Shown piece after piece: positions 26,651 to 36,299 of a DNA stretch of 62,870 nucleotides (position 1 is its first letter; every line of letters starts with the position of its first letter). This DNA is from Tepidimicrobium xylanilyticum (GTDB lineage Bacteria; Bacillota; Clostridia; Tissierellales; Tepidimicrobiaceae), in the NCBI RefSeq assembly GCF_900106765.1, contig NZ_FNNG01000014.1:1-62870 (forward strand). The letters run 5' to 3'. Below the pieces are notes generated by a model, which was given only the letters and a program-made list of their open reading frames with translations, made no database searches and was not told the DNA's origin. The translations under genes and the position numbers were made by a program.

Positions 26651-27523
26651 ATGTTAAAAAAGAAAAATCTAATTAAATCAGCCATTTTATTAATAATGAC
26701 ATTTTTCTTATTAACCTGCATACCTATGAATAAGAGTTATGCTTCCGATCCCATAACTGGAAACAATTCTTTTGAAACTGCCTATAATTTTGGGTATTGG
26801 AAATATAAGTACGGAACAGCAATTTTACCTGCAGGCGAAAATGAAGCTTATTTTTCCTTCACTGCTGATTCTGGAGAAAGAATAATGGCTCAGTCAACTT
26901 ATAGAGATGAATACTGGGGAATGGAGATTACAATTTATGATGAAGCAGGGCAATTGATAGACACTAGAAATAACCCTGTAAAACCAGGATATGTCCCATT
27001 TATCTACGCTAAATGTGATCCTATTAAGATTAGACAGAAATTTTATGTAAAAGTTACAAGAGGTAATTATGAGGGGGATATGTATTTCACAGTATCCTTT
27101 GAGGACCGAATAAGAACTGGTCATAAAACCTTCAATTTCCCAGGAACGGCTACTAATCCAGGAAATAAAAATTATGACCCTAACGGGGTAGACTCAAATG
27201 TCCTGACATTAGATCTTAGAAATGATACCTCTATCCCAAATAAGGCAATTGTTAGGAGTGTGACAACTTCTGCTAGACAAACTCCCTCCCAAGGGAATGT
27301 TCACCATTGGATAATGTGTTCTCAAACCGAACATTGGTATGAATCGAAAGTCTCAAGTAGTAGTAGTGGACATTATTATATCACAGTAGAGGATAATTTA
27401 AAAGTTGCTAATGTATGGAACTTTAAATACAATGCTAAAGCTACTGCCCCTTCAAAGATGACAAATGTTAAAATGGATGTAGAGTACGAATATGACATCA
27501 CCGATACTTACGTTCCTTATTAA
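26651..27523 (+). CDS. Secreted beta-sandwich protein (PPC-like N-terminal domain)
   Basis: This 290-residue protein has a signal peptide (MLKKKNLIKSAILLIMTFFL... then SYA before SDPITG, a likely signal-peptidase I site). After it come NNSFETAYNFGYWKYKYG, NEAYFSFTADSGERIMAQS and ITIYDEAGQLID, which follow the layout of bacterial pre-peptidase C-terminal (PPC) beta-sandwich domains. The rest is rich in Ser, Thr, Asn and Tyr, suggesting more beta structure. No catalytic motif is seen. The start at 26651 is set by GGAGGGG and the consensus promoter; the open frame upstream is spurious. The function is unknown: possibly an envelope or matrix protein. Confidence 0.8.
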   Translation: MLKKKNLIKSAILLIMTFFLLTCIPMNKSYASDPITGNNSFETAYNFGYWKYKYGTAILPAGENEAYFSFTADSGERIMAQSTYRDEYWGMEITIYDEAGQLIDTRNNPVKPGYVPFIYAKCDPIKIRQKFYVKVTRGNYEGDMYFTVSFEDRIRTGHKTFNFPGTATNPGNKNYDPNGVDSNVLTLDLRNDTSIPNKAIVRSVTTSARQTPSQGNVHHWIMCSQTEHWYESKVSSSSSGHYYITVEDNLKVANVWNFKYNAKATAPSKMTNVKMDVEYEYDITDTYVPY

Positions 27524-27599
27524 ATTTTTAATTTTCATCATATTTATAGCACCACCTTTTAAAAACTAAACCAAATCCTCTGCATGCTCATTTAAGTAC

Positions 27600-27636
27600 A
27601 GAAAAGGGATAGTCCCTTTCACTTAAGACTATCCCC
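27600..27636 (-). terminator. Terminator of ileS
   Basis: On the minus strand GGGATAGTC, loop, GACTATCCC is followed by TTTTCTG just after the ileS stop. It may also slow the plus-strand gene that ends at 27523. Confidence 0.78.
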
Positions 27637-27644
27637 TATTCTGA

Positions 27645-30600
27645 TTAACACTTTTCCAATTTTATTCCTGTCATATGTCCATTTAGATCCTGTTTTTCAA
27701 AAGAGTCGTCTTTTACTCTAGTGATGGATGCTGCTAAGGTTTCCTCCTTAATATAATCTTCAAATAGCCTTACTGCTTCTTCTATTTCGTCATCTCCATC
27801 ATAATAGATGTTGATCCTATCCAACACCTCATAGCCATTGTTCTTTCTCATCTGCTGCACTTTGGAAATGAATTCCCTTGCATACCCTTCATTGATTAAA
27901 TCCTTAGTAAGAGTAGTATCTAATATAACAAATAGGTTGTTTTCCATTGCTACATCAAAGCCTTCCTTAGCAGTTATGGTAACCATTACATAATCCTTAT
28001 CTATCTCTACTTCCTCTCCATCCAAATTCAAAACTAACTTTTCCCCTGATTCTAATTTTTCTACCACCTCATGAGAATCGAGCTCATTTAAAGCCTTCCC
28101 AAAGGATTTTATCTTGGAACCTAAAACCGGACCTGCAACCTTAAAATTAGGTTTCAAGGAAAAATCCATGAACTGACTTAAATTCTTTTCAAATACAACT
28201 TCTTTTACGTTTAATTCTTCCTTTATTAGCGGAACTAAACCTTTAATCTTATTTTCATATTTTCCGTCTATCAATATCTCTTTTATAGGTTGACGTACTT
28301 TTATTCTAACAGCTTCCCTTGAAGCCCTTCCTAACCTTACTAAATCCCTAACTAAATCCATTTTTTCCTCTAATTCTAAATCTATTAGCCCTTCATTACA
28401 GTCAGGATAGTAATCTAAATGAACAGACTCATTGTTTGTCAAATTTCTGTATAGCTCTTCAGCTATAAAGGGCACAAAGGGTGCTATCATCCTGCTAATA
28501 CCTACTAATATTTCATAGGTGGTATTATATACAGCCTTTTTATCATCATCTAGTTCAGTGGACCAGAAGCGTCTTCTGGAACGTCTAATATACCAATTAG
28601 AAAGGTCCTCTATGACAAATTCTTGGATAGATCTCACTACTCTAGTTAATTCGAATTTATCCATATCTTCTCTTACTTGTTTTATTAGGCTATTGTATTT
28701 CGACAGGATCCATCTATCTATCTCTTCCCTCTGTTCATATTCTACGAAAAATTCCCTTGGGTCTATATCGTCCGTATTAGCATACAAGGAGAAGAAATTG
28801 TATACATTTCTTATACTCCTAAAGAATTTGCTTTCTATCTCTCTAAGCCCATCTTCATCAAACTTAGTTGGAGTCCATGGAGGTGATACATAGATTAGAT
28901 ACCATCTTAGTGCATCAGCTCCATATTTTTCGAATAATTCAAAGGGGTCTACGGTATTTCCTCTTGATTTAGACATCTTCTTACCGTCTTTATCCAATAT
29001 TAAATCGTTCACCAACACATTTTTAAAAGGAGATTTCCCCGTTACAAAGGTAGAAATAGCTATTAAGGAATAAAACCATCCTCTCGTCTGGTCTATTCCC
29101 TCACAGATAAAGTCTGCAGGAAACAATTTATCAAAGTTTTCCTTGTTTTCAAAAGGATAATGGTGTTGGGCAAAAGGCATTGCACCACTATCAAACCATA
29201 CATCGATTACATCCAATTCCCTATTCATAATTCCATTACACTTCTCGCACTTAAAGTGGACCTTATCCACATAGGGCCTATGGAGTTCTATGGATTCATC
29301 AATATCCTCTATTGCCCTTTCTATCATTTCACGTTTAGAACCTACACTTGTAATATGACCACAGTCTTCACATCTCCAAATTGGTAGAGGCGTTCCCCAA
29401 TATCTGCTTCTCGAAATAGCCCAGTCGTTAAGGTTCTCCAACCAATTGCCAAACCTTTTTTCCCCTACAAAATCTGGATACCAATTTACTTCATTATTGT
29501 TCTTTATTAATTGATCTTTTAATTTTGTTATTTCAATATACCAGCTAGGTTTTGCATAGTATAGTAGCGGTGTATGGCATCTCCAACAATGAGGATAATT
29601 ATGGGCTATTCTCTCCTTCTTGTAAAGCTTACCATTTTCTCTTAACCATTTTATTATGTCTGGATCCGCATCCATAACAAATTTACCCTTCCAAATGGTA
29701 TCGGTAAATTTACCCTCATCATCTACTGGTTGTAATACTGGCAAGCCATACCTTACCCCTGTATTATAGTCATCCTCTCCAAAGGCTGGGGCTGAATGAA
29801 CGATTCCAGTACCATCCTCTGTAGTTACATAATCTCCTAATGTGATGAAGAAAGCTTTTTTGCCCTCCTGTACCTTCATAAAGGGGATTAATTGTTCGTA
29901 TTCTACGTATTCAAGGCCTTTACCCTTCAACTCTTCTAATACTTCATAATCTTCTCCTAAAACCCTATTTGCTAATACTTTGCTTACATAGTATACCTCA
30001 TCATTTTGTCTTACCTTTACATAAACCTCCTCTGGATTAACGGTAAGACATACGTTGCTAGGCAAAGTCCAAGGTGTGGTAGTCCAAGCTAAGAAATATT
30101 CATCCTTATCCTTTCGTTTAAATTTAACTATAACTGTATCCGTTTTTACCTCTTCATAGCCCTGTGCTACCTCGTGGGAAGCCAGCCCAGTGCCACATCG
30201 AGAACAATAGGGCAGTATCTTGTGGCCTTCATAGATTAGCCCCTCTTTAAAAAATTTATCTAAAATCCACCAAACGGATTCTATATAATCATCTTCCAAA
30301 GTAATATAGGGGTCATCCATATCGATTTCGTAGCCCATTCTATTGGTCATCTCTCTCCAGAGCTTTTCATATTGGAATACGGATTCTTTACACTTTTTGT
30401 TAAACTTCTCAATTCCATATTCCTCTATTTCTCGTTTGTTTTTCAAATTTAATTGTTTTTCCACTTCTATTTCCACTGGAAGACCGTGGGTATCCCATCC
30501 AGCCTTCCTCTTGACTCGATATCCTTCCATAGTCTTATATCTACAAACTAAATCTTTTAATGTTCTAGACATTACATGGTGAATTCCAGGCTTCCCGTTG

Positions 30601-30761
30601 GCTGTTGGAGGTCCTTCATAGAAAATATAGGGTTTGTTTTCATCTCTAGTCTCTACAGACTTATGAAGAAGGTCAATCTGTTCCCAGTATTTTGAAATCT
30701 CCTGCTCTCTTTTGCTTACTGGCTCATTTGATAACTCTTTAAACCTTTTCACCTTTTTCAT
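27645..30761 (-). CDS. ileS: Isoleucyl-tRNA synthetase, type 2 (eukaryote-like)
   Basis: This 1038-residue class I synthetase has FYEGPPTANGKPGIHHVMSR at the N-terminus (HHVM as the HIGH motif, residues 61-64), a CP1 editing domain (LAWTTTPWTLPSN, GTGIVHSAPAFGEDDY), and KMSKSRGNTVDP as the KMSKS loop. The length, sequence and long C-terminal anticodon region fit the type 2 IleRS found in eukaryotes and many clostridia, which is usually resistant to mupirocin. Control is by the Ile T-box upstream. A partial copy of its 3' region lies at 25350-25441. Confidence 0.97.
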   Translation of the reverse strand: MKKVKRFKELSNEPVSKREQEISKYWEQIDLLHKSVETRDENKPYIFYEGPPTANGKPGIHHVMSRTLKDLVCRYKTMEGYRVKRKAGWDTHGLPVEIEVEKQLNLKNKREIEEYGIEKFNKKCKESVFQYEKLWREMTNRMGYEIDMDDPYITLEDDYIESVWWILDKFFKEGLIYEGHKILPYCSRCGTGLASHEVAQGYEEVKTDTVIVKFKRKDKDEYFLAWTTTPWTLPSNVCLTVNPEEVYVKVRQNDEVYYVSKVLANRVLGEDYEVLEELKGKGLEYVEYEQLIPFMKVQEGKKAFFITLGDYVTTEDGTGIVHSAPAFGEDDYNTGVRYGLPVLQPVDDEGKFTDTIWKGKFVMDADPDIIKWLRENGKLYKKERIAHNYPHCWRCHTPLLYYAKPSWYIEITKLKDQLIKNNNEVNWYPDFVGEKRFGNWLENLNDWAISRSRYWGTPLPIWRCEDCGHITSVGSKREMIERAIEDIDESIELHRPYVDKVHFKCEKCNGIMNRELDVIDVWFDSGAMPFAQHHYPFENKENFDKLFPADFICEGIDQTRGWFYSLIAISTFVTGKSPFKNVLVNDLILDKDGKKMSKSRGNTVDPFELFEKYGADALRWYLIYVSPPWTPTKFDEDGLREIESKFFRSIRNVYNFFSLYANTDDIDPREFFVEYEQREEIDRWILSKYNSLIKQVREDMDKFELTRVVRSIQEFVIEDLSNWYIRRSRRRFWSTELDDDKKAVYNTTYEILVGISRMIAPFVPFIAEELYRNLTNNESVHLDYYPDCNEGLIDLELEEKMDLVRDLVRLGRASREAVRIKVRQPIKEILIDGKYENKIKGLVPLIKEELNVKEVVFEKNLSQFMDFSLKPNFKVAGPVLGSKIKSFGKALNELDSHEVVEKLESGEKLVLNLDGEEVEIDKDYVMVTITAKEGFDVAMENNLFVILDTTLTKDLINEGYAREFISKVQQMRKNNGYEVLDRINIYYDGDDEIEEAVRLFEDYIKEETLAASITRVKDDSFEKQDLNGHMTGIKLEKC

Positions 30762-30783
30762 CCTTTCTTAATTTAGTCTAAAT

Positions 30784-31013
30784 AAAAATCCCTAAGCATA
30801 TGCTTAGGGACGGATTTCCGCGGTACCACCCAAATTATAGGGTAAAATAATACCCTATCACTCATTTTAGTTAACGCTAATAGCGTAATACCCTACTAAA
30901 ATTCAGGTATTATACTCAGAGGTGATCTTCGTAAAAGGCTTATTAATAATCTCTCAGCCAAGGATTATTTCTCTGTATAATAAATTCCTTTTACTACTCT
31001 CCTCGTCATAGTA
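30784..31013 (-). promoter_or_regulatory. T-box leader, Ile specifier, upstream of ileS
   Basis: The T-box core TGGGTGGTACCGCGGAAATC lies near 30813-30832 on the minus strand, followed by the terminator CCCTAAGCAT/ATGCTTAGGG and TTTTTATTT at 30784-30810. The specifier loop GAAGATCACC presents ATC (Ile) at 30924-30926, followed by A. Stem I carries the GAGTAGTA motif near its base. Confidence 0.95.
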
Positions 31014-31035
31014 AAATTTATTTATTTTGTTTATT

Positions 31036-31064
31036 AATATATAGAATTACCAGCCCTTTGTCAA
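31036..31064 (-). promoter_or_regulatory. Sigma-A promoter of ileS
   Basis: TTGACA (31059-31064) and TATATT (31036-31041) are separated by 17 bases on the minus strand, directly after lplA and about 25 bases ahead of the T-box Stem I. Confidence 0.82.
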
Positions 31065-31069
31065 GCTAA

Positions 31070-32056
31070 TTATATTATACAAGTCATTATATCATCTTTT
31101 GTCATTCCTGAAAAATAATAACCTATATCTATTGTATCCAATATGCTGGAAATCTCGTCCTCTTTATACCTGATACCAACTAATTTATTCTCTACATCGG
31201 ATATTTCTCCACTACCAAAGAAGTCACCATAGAATTTAATGCCTTTTATAATGCCTTCCTGTACATCAATTTTAGTTTCAACTTTTCCAGAAGAAAACCT
31301 TCTAGATTTTTCGATATTGAAATCTGGAGAGCTTCCAAAATTCCATTCCCAGGTAGCATATCTTTCTTCCATTAATTTATTTATATTAGCATAGTCTTCT
31401 TCCGTTAACTTATACTCTTTAATTTCCTTATTCCCTTTAAACATGTGCTCTAGTAAAAGCTGTTTAAAATCTTCTATGGTTATGTCTTCCTTTAAATGAT
31501 CTTTAATGTTGGTTACCCTGCTTCTAACGGATTTAACGCCTTTAGATTCTATCTTATCCTTTGATACTTTCAATGCCTTTTCTAAAACCTCTAAATCCGT
31601 ATCGAACAACATGGCTCCATGATGAAGCACTTTGCCTTTTTTCATATACTGTGCATTTCCACAAAACTTTTTACCATCTATGGTTATATCATTTCTTCCA
31701 GTAAACTCAGCTTTTATTCCCAGCTTTGCCAATACCTCTATTACCGGTTTAGTAAAGGCTTCAAAATTAAAAGCAGATGTGTCCTTGCTTTTAGATATTA
31801 TTGTATAATTCAAATTACCATAATCATGATATACTGCTCCACCACCTGAAAGCCTTCTAACCACGTTTATATTGTTTTCTCTTACATAATCTAGATTTAT
31901 CTCCTGTATAGTATTCTGATGCTTCCCAACAATTATGGAAGGCTCATTTATCCACAATAAAAAGATCTCATCAAATTGATCTAAATTATCGAAAACATAT
32001 TGTTCTAAAGCTAAATTGAATTGAGGCCTGTTATCATCATTTCTAATATAAATCAT
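31070..32056 (-). CDS. lplA: Lipoate-protein ligase A
   Basis: This 328-residue enzyme attaches lipoate, via lipoyl-AMP, to lysines of lipoyl domains. The signature RRLSGGGAVYHDYGNLNYTI and the FTGRNDITIDGKKFCGNAQ segment are present. The C-terminal accessory domain (about 250-328) is also present, so it should perform both activation and transfer. GAGGAGGT precedes the ATG. It lies just downstream of the dehydrogenase operon, whose E2 and E3 both carry lipoyl domains, so it most likely lipoylates them from scavenged lipoate. A hairpin separates it from the E3 gene. Confidence 0.95.
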   Translation of the reverse strand: MIYIRNDDNRPQFNLALEQYVFDNLDQFDEIFLLWINEPSIIVGKHQNTIQEINLDYVRENNINVVRRLSGGGAVYHDYGNLNYTIISKSKDTSAFNFEAFTKPVIEVLAKLGIKAEFTGRNDITIDGKKFCGNAQYMKKGKVLHHGAMLFDTDLEVLEKALKVSKDKIESKGVKSVRSRVTNIKDHLKEDITIEDFKQLLLEHMFKGNKEIKEYKLTEEDYANINKLMEERYATWEWNFGSSPDFNIEKSRRFSSGKVETKIDVQEGIIKGIKFYGDFFGSGEISDVENKLVGIRYKEDEISSILDTIDIGYYFSGMTKDDIMTCII

Positions 32057-32149
32057 CCCGTAACCTCCTCTAAATATTTATTAAATAATATAATAATATT
32101 TTAATAGATATTGCATTAATTGTAAATCATTCCCTATACTTTCAATATG

Positions 32150-32183
32150 TAATTTTAAAACAGGGAATCAAATTCCCTGTTTT
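32150..32183 (-). terminator. Hairpin terminator after the E3 gene
   Basis: AAAACAGGGAATTTGATTCCCTGTTTTAA is read on the minus strand, with 10-base arms (AAAACAGGGA) and a U-rich 3' arm. It lies 18 bases after the E3 stop and before lplA. Read-through could still feed lplA. Confidence 0.7.
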
Positions 32184-32200
32184 AAGTATGACTCTCCATG

Positions 32201-33901
32201 TTACATTTTAGGTAAGTGAATAGCCTTTCCTAAACAATCGGCACAAGCCTCAACTAAAGCTTCTGAATAGGTTGGATGACCGTGGATAATCTGGCCTACC
32301 TCGTGGACTGTAATTTCCATTTCCATTAAAGCAGCAGCTTCATTTATCATTTCTGCAGCTCCTGGCCCTACAATGTGTACACCTAATATTTCTCCATATC
32401 TTTTGTCGCTAATCACTTTTACAAATCCTCTAGTGCTGCCAGATGCTAAAGCTCGACCATTCCCTACAAAATTGAATCTTCCTACCTTAATATCATATTT
32501 TTGTCTAGCTTCTTCTTCAGTTAAACCCACACTAGCAGCTTCAGGTACAGTATATATAGCTTGTGGAGTATTCTTTAAGTTTATCTTAACCCTTTCACTC
32601 ATGGCATTTATTGCAGCTATTTCACCCATCTTAGATGCTGCATGGGCTAACATCTTCATTCCGTTAATATCTCCTGGTGCATATATTCCCTCTATACTTG
32701 TTTCCATATAATCGTTTACTTTAATTCTTCCTCTTTCCATTTCAAAATTCAATTCACCTAAAGCTTCCATATCTGGAACCCTTCCGATAGATAACAGTGC
32801 TTTATCAGCAACTACATCTTCTTTTCCAACTATTCTTAAAACAAGTCGATTGTTTTCCTCTTTAATTTCCGTTAATTCTGCTGATGTTAATACTCTTATT
32901 CCCCTTTCTTCCATTAATTCTTTCATAAATATGGAAATATCCTGGTCCATGTTGGGAACTAGCCTATCCATTTTTTCAATTATAGTTACTTCAGAGCCAA
33001 AGCTACTGAAGGCTAATCCTAACTCTATTCCGATTACACCACCACCTATTACAGCTAAGTGGCCTGGTACTTCCGTTAAATTGAATATTTCATCACTGGT
33101 CAAAACCAAAGGATTTTCTATACCGGGTATATTAATTTTAGCAACCTTAGAACCTCCAGCTACTATAATCTTATTTCCTTCCAAAATCTCCTTATCGTCT
33201 ACTAGTACCTTCTTATTCTTTGAAATACGACCAACACCCTTATATATATCTATTTGGTGGTTCTTTAACAATCCCACAACCCCATTGACAAGTGTCATTA
33301 CTACTTCATTTTTATATTGGATCAACTTTTTCAAATCCATATTAATACTACTTCCAACTGTTATTCCCCTTCTCTCTCCGTTTTTCAATTCTTCAATAAT
33401 TTCTGCATTTTTCAAATAAGTCTTAGTAGGAATACATCCTTTATTTAGGCAAACTCCTCCAAAAGCACCCTTCTCAACTAAAGCCACCTTCCCACCTAGT
33501 TGAGCTGCTTTTATAGCTGCCACATAGCCCGCTGGTCCTCCACCAATGACTATTACATCATAGGTTTTATCATTAAATTTAATGATTTCCTTTCCCTCTT
33601 TTTCTAATACTTCTACCTTCATTCTTTCTTTTCCTTCACTTAATTGCTCAGGAACTTCTTCTCCTTTTTCACCTATATACGCTATTGTGGTTATTACAGG
33701 TACTTTAGCTCCTTCTCCATAAAGTATTTTTAATAGATATCCGGAAGTTTCAGCCTCTACTTCCATATTAACCTTATCGGTCATTATTTCTAAAAGAACT
33801 TCGCCAGCCTCAACGTAGTCCCCTTCTTTTTTCTTCCATTTAATTATCTGGCCTTCCTTCATATCCATGCCTGCTTTGGGCATTATTACTTCCGTAGCCA
33901 T
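32201..33901 (-). CDS. lpdA: Dihydrolipoyl dehydrogenase (E3) with N-terminal lipoyl domain
   Basis: This 566-residue flavoprotein reoxidises dihydrolipoamide using NAD+. Residues 1-80 are a lipoyl domain with the lipoylated lysine at K43 (EIMTDKVNMEVEAE). After a short linker the FAD-binding motif VIVIGGGPAGYVAAIKAAQLGG starts near residue 116. The redox pair is C151/C156 in GGVCLNKGCIP, and the C-terminal HGHPTYSEAL contributes the catalytic His. E3 enzymes with a fused lipoyl domain occur in acetoin/pyruvate dehydrogenase operons of clostridia. The lipoyl domain is almost identical to that of the E2 next to it. It lies 27 bases after E2. Confidence 0.96.
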   Translation of the reverse strand: MATEVIMPKAGMDMKEGQIIKWKKKEGDYVEAGEVLLEIMTDKVNMEVEAETSGYLLKILYGEGAKVPVITTIAYIGEKGEEVPEQLSEGKERMKVEVLEKEGKEIIKFNDKTYDVIVIGGGPAGYVAAIKAAQLGGKVALVEKGAFGGVCLNKGCIPTKTYLKNAEIIEELKNGERRGITVGSSINMDLKKLIQYKNEVVMTLVNGVVGLLKNHQIDIYKGVGRISKNKKVLVDDKEILEGNKIIVAGGSKVAKINIPGIENPLVLTSDEIFNLTEVPGHLAVIGGGVIGIELGLAFSSFGSEVTIIEKMDRLVPNMDQDISIFMKELMEERGIRVLTSAELTEIKEENNRLVLRIVGKEDVVADKALLSIGRVPDMEALGELNFEMERGRIKVNDYMETSIEGIYAPGDINGMKMLAHAASKMGEIAAINAMSERVKINLKNTPQAIYTVPEAASVGLTEEEARQKYDIKVGRFNFVGNGRALASGSTRGFVKVISDKRYGEILGVHIVGPGAAEMINEAAALMEMEITVHEVGQIIHGHPTYSEALVEACADCLGKAIHLPKM

Positions 33902-33928
33902 ACAAACATCGCTCCTCTATAAATAAAC

Positions 33929-35278
33929 TTAAATTAACATAGATAATGGGTTTTCCAATAAATATTTCAACTCTTGCAAGAACTTAGCTCCTATAACTCC
34001 ATCAATAACCCTATGGTCTAAAGTCAGGCTTAAATTCATAACTGGTATTGTAGTTATTTCTTCGTCAATTTTTACTAGCTTATCAACTATTGCACTTACT
34101 CCTAATATGGCTGTATTAGGTGGATTGATAATAGGATTGAAATATGTGATACCAAACATACCTAAATTGCTAACAGTAAAAGTACTGCCTTGCAATTCAT
34201 CTGGAGTTAATTTCCTATTCAAAGCCCTTTCCTGTAAATCCTTTGCTGACGCAACTATTTCAGATAAGCTCATTTCATGAGCATCCTTTATAACAGGTGT
34301 TAATAGACCATCTTCCAATCCAATAGCAAAGGCAAGATTTACATATTTATGGAGTATTATATTGTCTCCTGATAGACTGCTATTAATGAAAGGATGCTTC
34401 ATTAATGCCCTGCTGGTAGTTAATAGTATTATGTCATTTATTGTTGCCTTTTTGCCTGTTTCCTTTAATATTATATCTTTTACATCTTCACGTAGCTTAA
34501 TAGCCTTTCTCATGTTTACTTCTATATTCAAAGTAAAGGTTGGTGCTGAAAAGTAGCTTTCAGTCATCCTTTCGGCAATTATCTTTCTTACATTGGACAT
34601 AGGAATGATCTCTGTCCCTGTTTCATCTAGAACATCATAATCTTCAAAGGATCCTACTCCTTTGCCTCCTAAAGCTTTTATTACATCTTCTTTTAAGATC
34701 TTACCATCATGTCCGCTGCCTTCTATAGTTTCTAAATTTATTCCTTCAATTTCTGAAATTCTCTTTGCTAAAGGTGTAATCTTGAATAAATCTTCTTTAT
34801 AGCTTTCAACGTCAGCCCTTTGAATTCTTCCCTTGGGCCCTGTCCCTTTTATCTTAGTTAAATCTATATTTCTCTCTCTAGCAATCCTCCTTGCTGATGG
34901 AGTTGCCCTTACTTTGCCAGTTTCAACTATAGCCTCGGAGACTGTCCTACTTTCTTCCTGAATTAGCTCATTTTCAACAGAAGGTTTTTCCTGTTCTGAT
35001 GGTATTTCTGCTTTTTCTTTTATTTCAGGTATATCTTCCCCTTTATCGCCAATATATGCAATAGTGGTTATTACAGGCACCTTGGCTCCTTCTTCATAAA
35101 GTATTTTTAGCAGATATCCGGAAGTTTCCGCTTCTACTTCCATATTAACCTTATCGGTCATTATTTCCAAAAGAACTTCGCCTGCCTCAACGTAGTCTCC
35201 TTCTTTTTTTCTCCATTTAATTATTTGGCCTTCCCTCATATCCATGCCTGCTTTGGGCATTATTACTTCCGTTACCAT
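33929..35278 (-). CDS. Dihydrolipoamide acetyltransferase (E2) of an acetoin/pyruvate dehydrogenase complex
   Basis: This 449-residue core protein passes the acyl group from E1 to CoA. Residues 1-80 are a lipoyl domain (lysine K43). A flexible charged linker leads to two consecutive E3/E1-binding domains: ATPSARRIARERNIDLTKIK (about 125-158) and ITPLAKRISEIEGINLETIE (about 168-203). The C-terminal acyltransferase domain carries LDHRVIDGVIGAKFL with the catalytic His and Asp. The ATG at 35278 is preferred, with AGGTGG 8 bases before it. It lies in the order E1 alpha, E1 beta, E2, E3. The substrate (acetoin or pyruvate) cannot be decided from sequence alone. Confidence 0.93.
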   Translation of the reverse strand: MVTEVIMPKAGMDMREGQIIKWRKKEGDYVEAGEVLLEIMTDKVNMEVEAETSGYLLKILYEEGAKVPVITTIAYIGDKGEDIPEIKEKAEIPSEQEKPSVENELIQEESRTVSEAIVETGKVRATPSARRIARERNIDLTKIKGTGPKGRIQRADVESYKEDLFKITPLAKRISEIEGINLETIEGSGHDGKILKEDVIKALGGKGVGSFEDYDVLDETGTEIIPMSNVRKIIAERMTESYFSAPTFTLNIEVNMRKAIKLREDVKDIILKETGKKATINDIILLTTSRALMKHPFINSSLSGDNIILHKYVNLAFAIGLEDGLLTPVIKDAHEMSLSEIVASAKDLQERALNRKLTPDELQGSTFTVSNLGMFGITYFNPIINPPNTAILGVSAIVDKLVKIDEEITTIPVMNLSLTLDHRVIDGVIGAKFLQELKYLLENPLSMLI

Positions 35279-35292
35279 ATAATTCACCACCT

Positions 35293-36285
35293 TTACCTAT
35301 TCATTACCTTCAGTATTCCAGCCCTAATCTGTTCTTCACTTGGTACTGCTGCTGCCTCTAACTTTGGATTATATGGTATTGGTATATCTAAGCCAGCCAA
35401 TCTAACAATTGGAGCATCTAAATAATCAAAAGCCTCGCTCTCAGCAATCATAGCTGCAATCTCGCCGATATACCCACCAGTTTTACAAGCTTCATTAACC
35501 AAAACCACTTTTCCTGTCTTGATAACTGAATTTATTATCAATTCTTTGTCTAAAGGCACTAAGGTTCTAGGGTCAACTACCTCTACACTAATTCCTTCGT
35601 TTTCAAGTTCTTCTGCTACTTTAAGGACTCTTGGAAGCATTCTACCATAGGTTACTACCGTTACATCTTTACCTTCCTTTTTTATTTCCCCTTTCCCTAA
35701 GGGTATAATGAAATCATCATCTAATGGAACCATTCCCTTTTCTTTATAAAGAGTTTTTTGTTCAACAAATACTACTGGATTATCGTCCCTAATAGCTGCT
35801 TTTAACAGCCCCTTAGCATCTGCTGGTGTGCCAGGTACTACTACCTTTAATCCAGGTATATGACAAAACCAAGCTTCTAGACTTTGGGAATGTTGTGCTG
35901 CAGCTCCAGTTCCAGATCCACCTGGGCACCTTAAGGTCATTGGGACCTTGGCCTTTCCTCCAAACATATATCTCATTTTAGCTGCTTGATTGACCAAAGC
36001 ATCCATGGCAATAGTAGTAAAATCCATAAACATTATTTCAACTATAGGTCTCATCCCTGTAACAGCAGCTCCAGCTGCTGCACCAGTTATAGCAGCTTCT
36101 GAAATGGGAGTGTCTCTAACCCTTTCTTCTCCAAATTCTTCAATCATTCCAACAGATACTCCAAAAGCTCCTCCATAAATCCCAACGTCTTCTCCCATTA
36201 AAAATACATTCTCATCTTTTCTCATTTCTTCACGCATAGCAAGATTTATGGCATCCTTATATGTCATTTCCTTCATTTCCATCAT
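35293..36285 (-). CDS. Acetoin/pyruvate dehydrogenase E1 component, beta subunit
   Basis: This 330-residue subunit pairs with E1 alpha to form the thiamine-diphosphate active site. It shows [33 protein letters not shown], the [21 protein letters not shown] segment and [31 protein letters not shown]. The C-terminal transketolase domain has [22 protein letters not shown] precedes the ATG. It begins 14 bases after E1 alpha ends. These features fit both PDH and acetoin dehydrogenase E1 beta (AcoB). Confidence 0.93.
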   Translation of the reverse strand: MMEMKEMTYKDAINLAMREEMRKDENVFLMGEDVGIYGGAFGVSVGMIEEFGEERVRDTPISEAAITGAAAGAAVTGMRPIVEIMFMDFTTIAMDALVNQAAKMRYMFGGKAKVPMTLRCPGGSGTGAAAQHSQSLEAWFCHIPGLKVVVPGTPADAKGLLKAAIRDDNPVVFVEQKTLYKEKGMVPLDDDFIIPLGKGEIKKEGKDVTVVTYGRMLPRVLKVAEELENEGISVEVVDPRTLVPLDKELIINSVIKTGKVVLVNEACKTGGYIGEIAAMIAESEAFDYLDAPIVRLAGLDIPIPYNPKLEAAAVPSEEQIRAGILKVMNR

Positions 36286-36299
36286 AAAATTCCCCTCCT

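Noticed and set aside
26690-26730. Possible lipoprotein signal (LLTC) in the secreted protein
   Set aside because: Thr before Cys does not fit the usual lipobox, and a better signal-peptidase I site (SYA-SD) follows.
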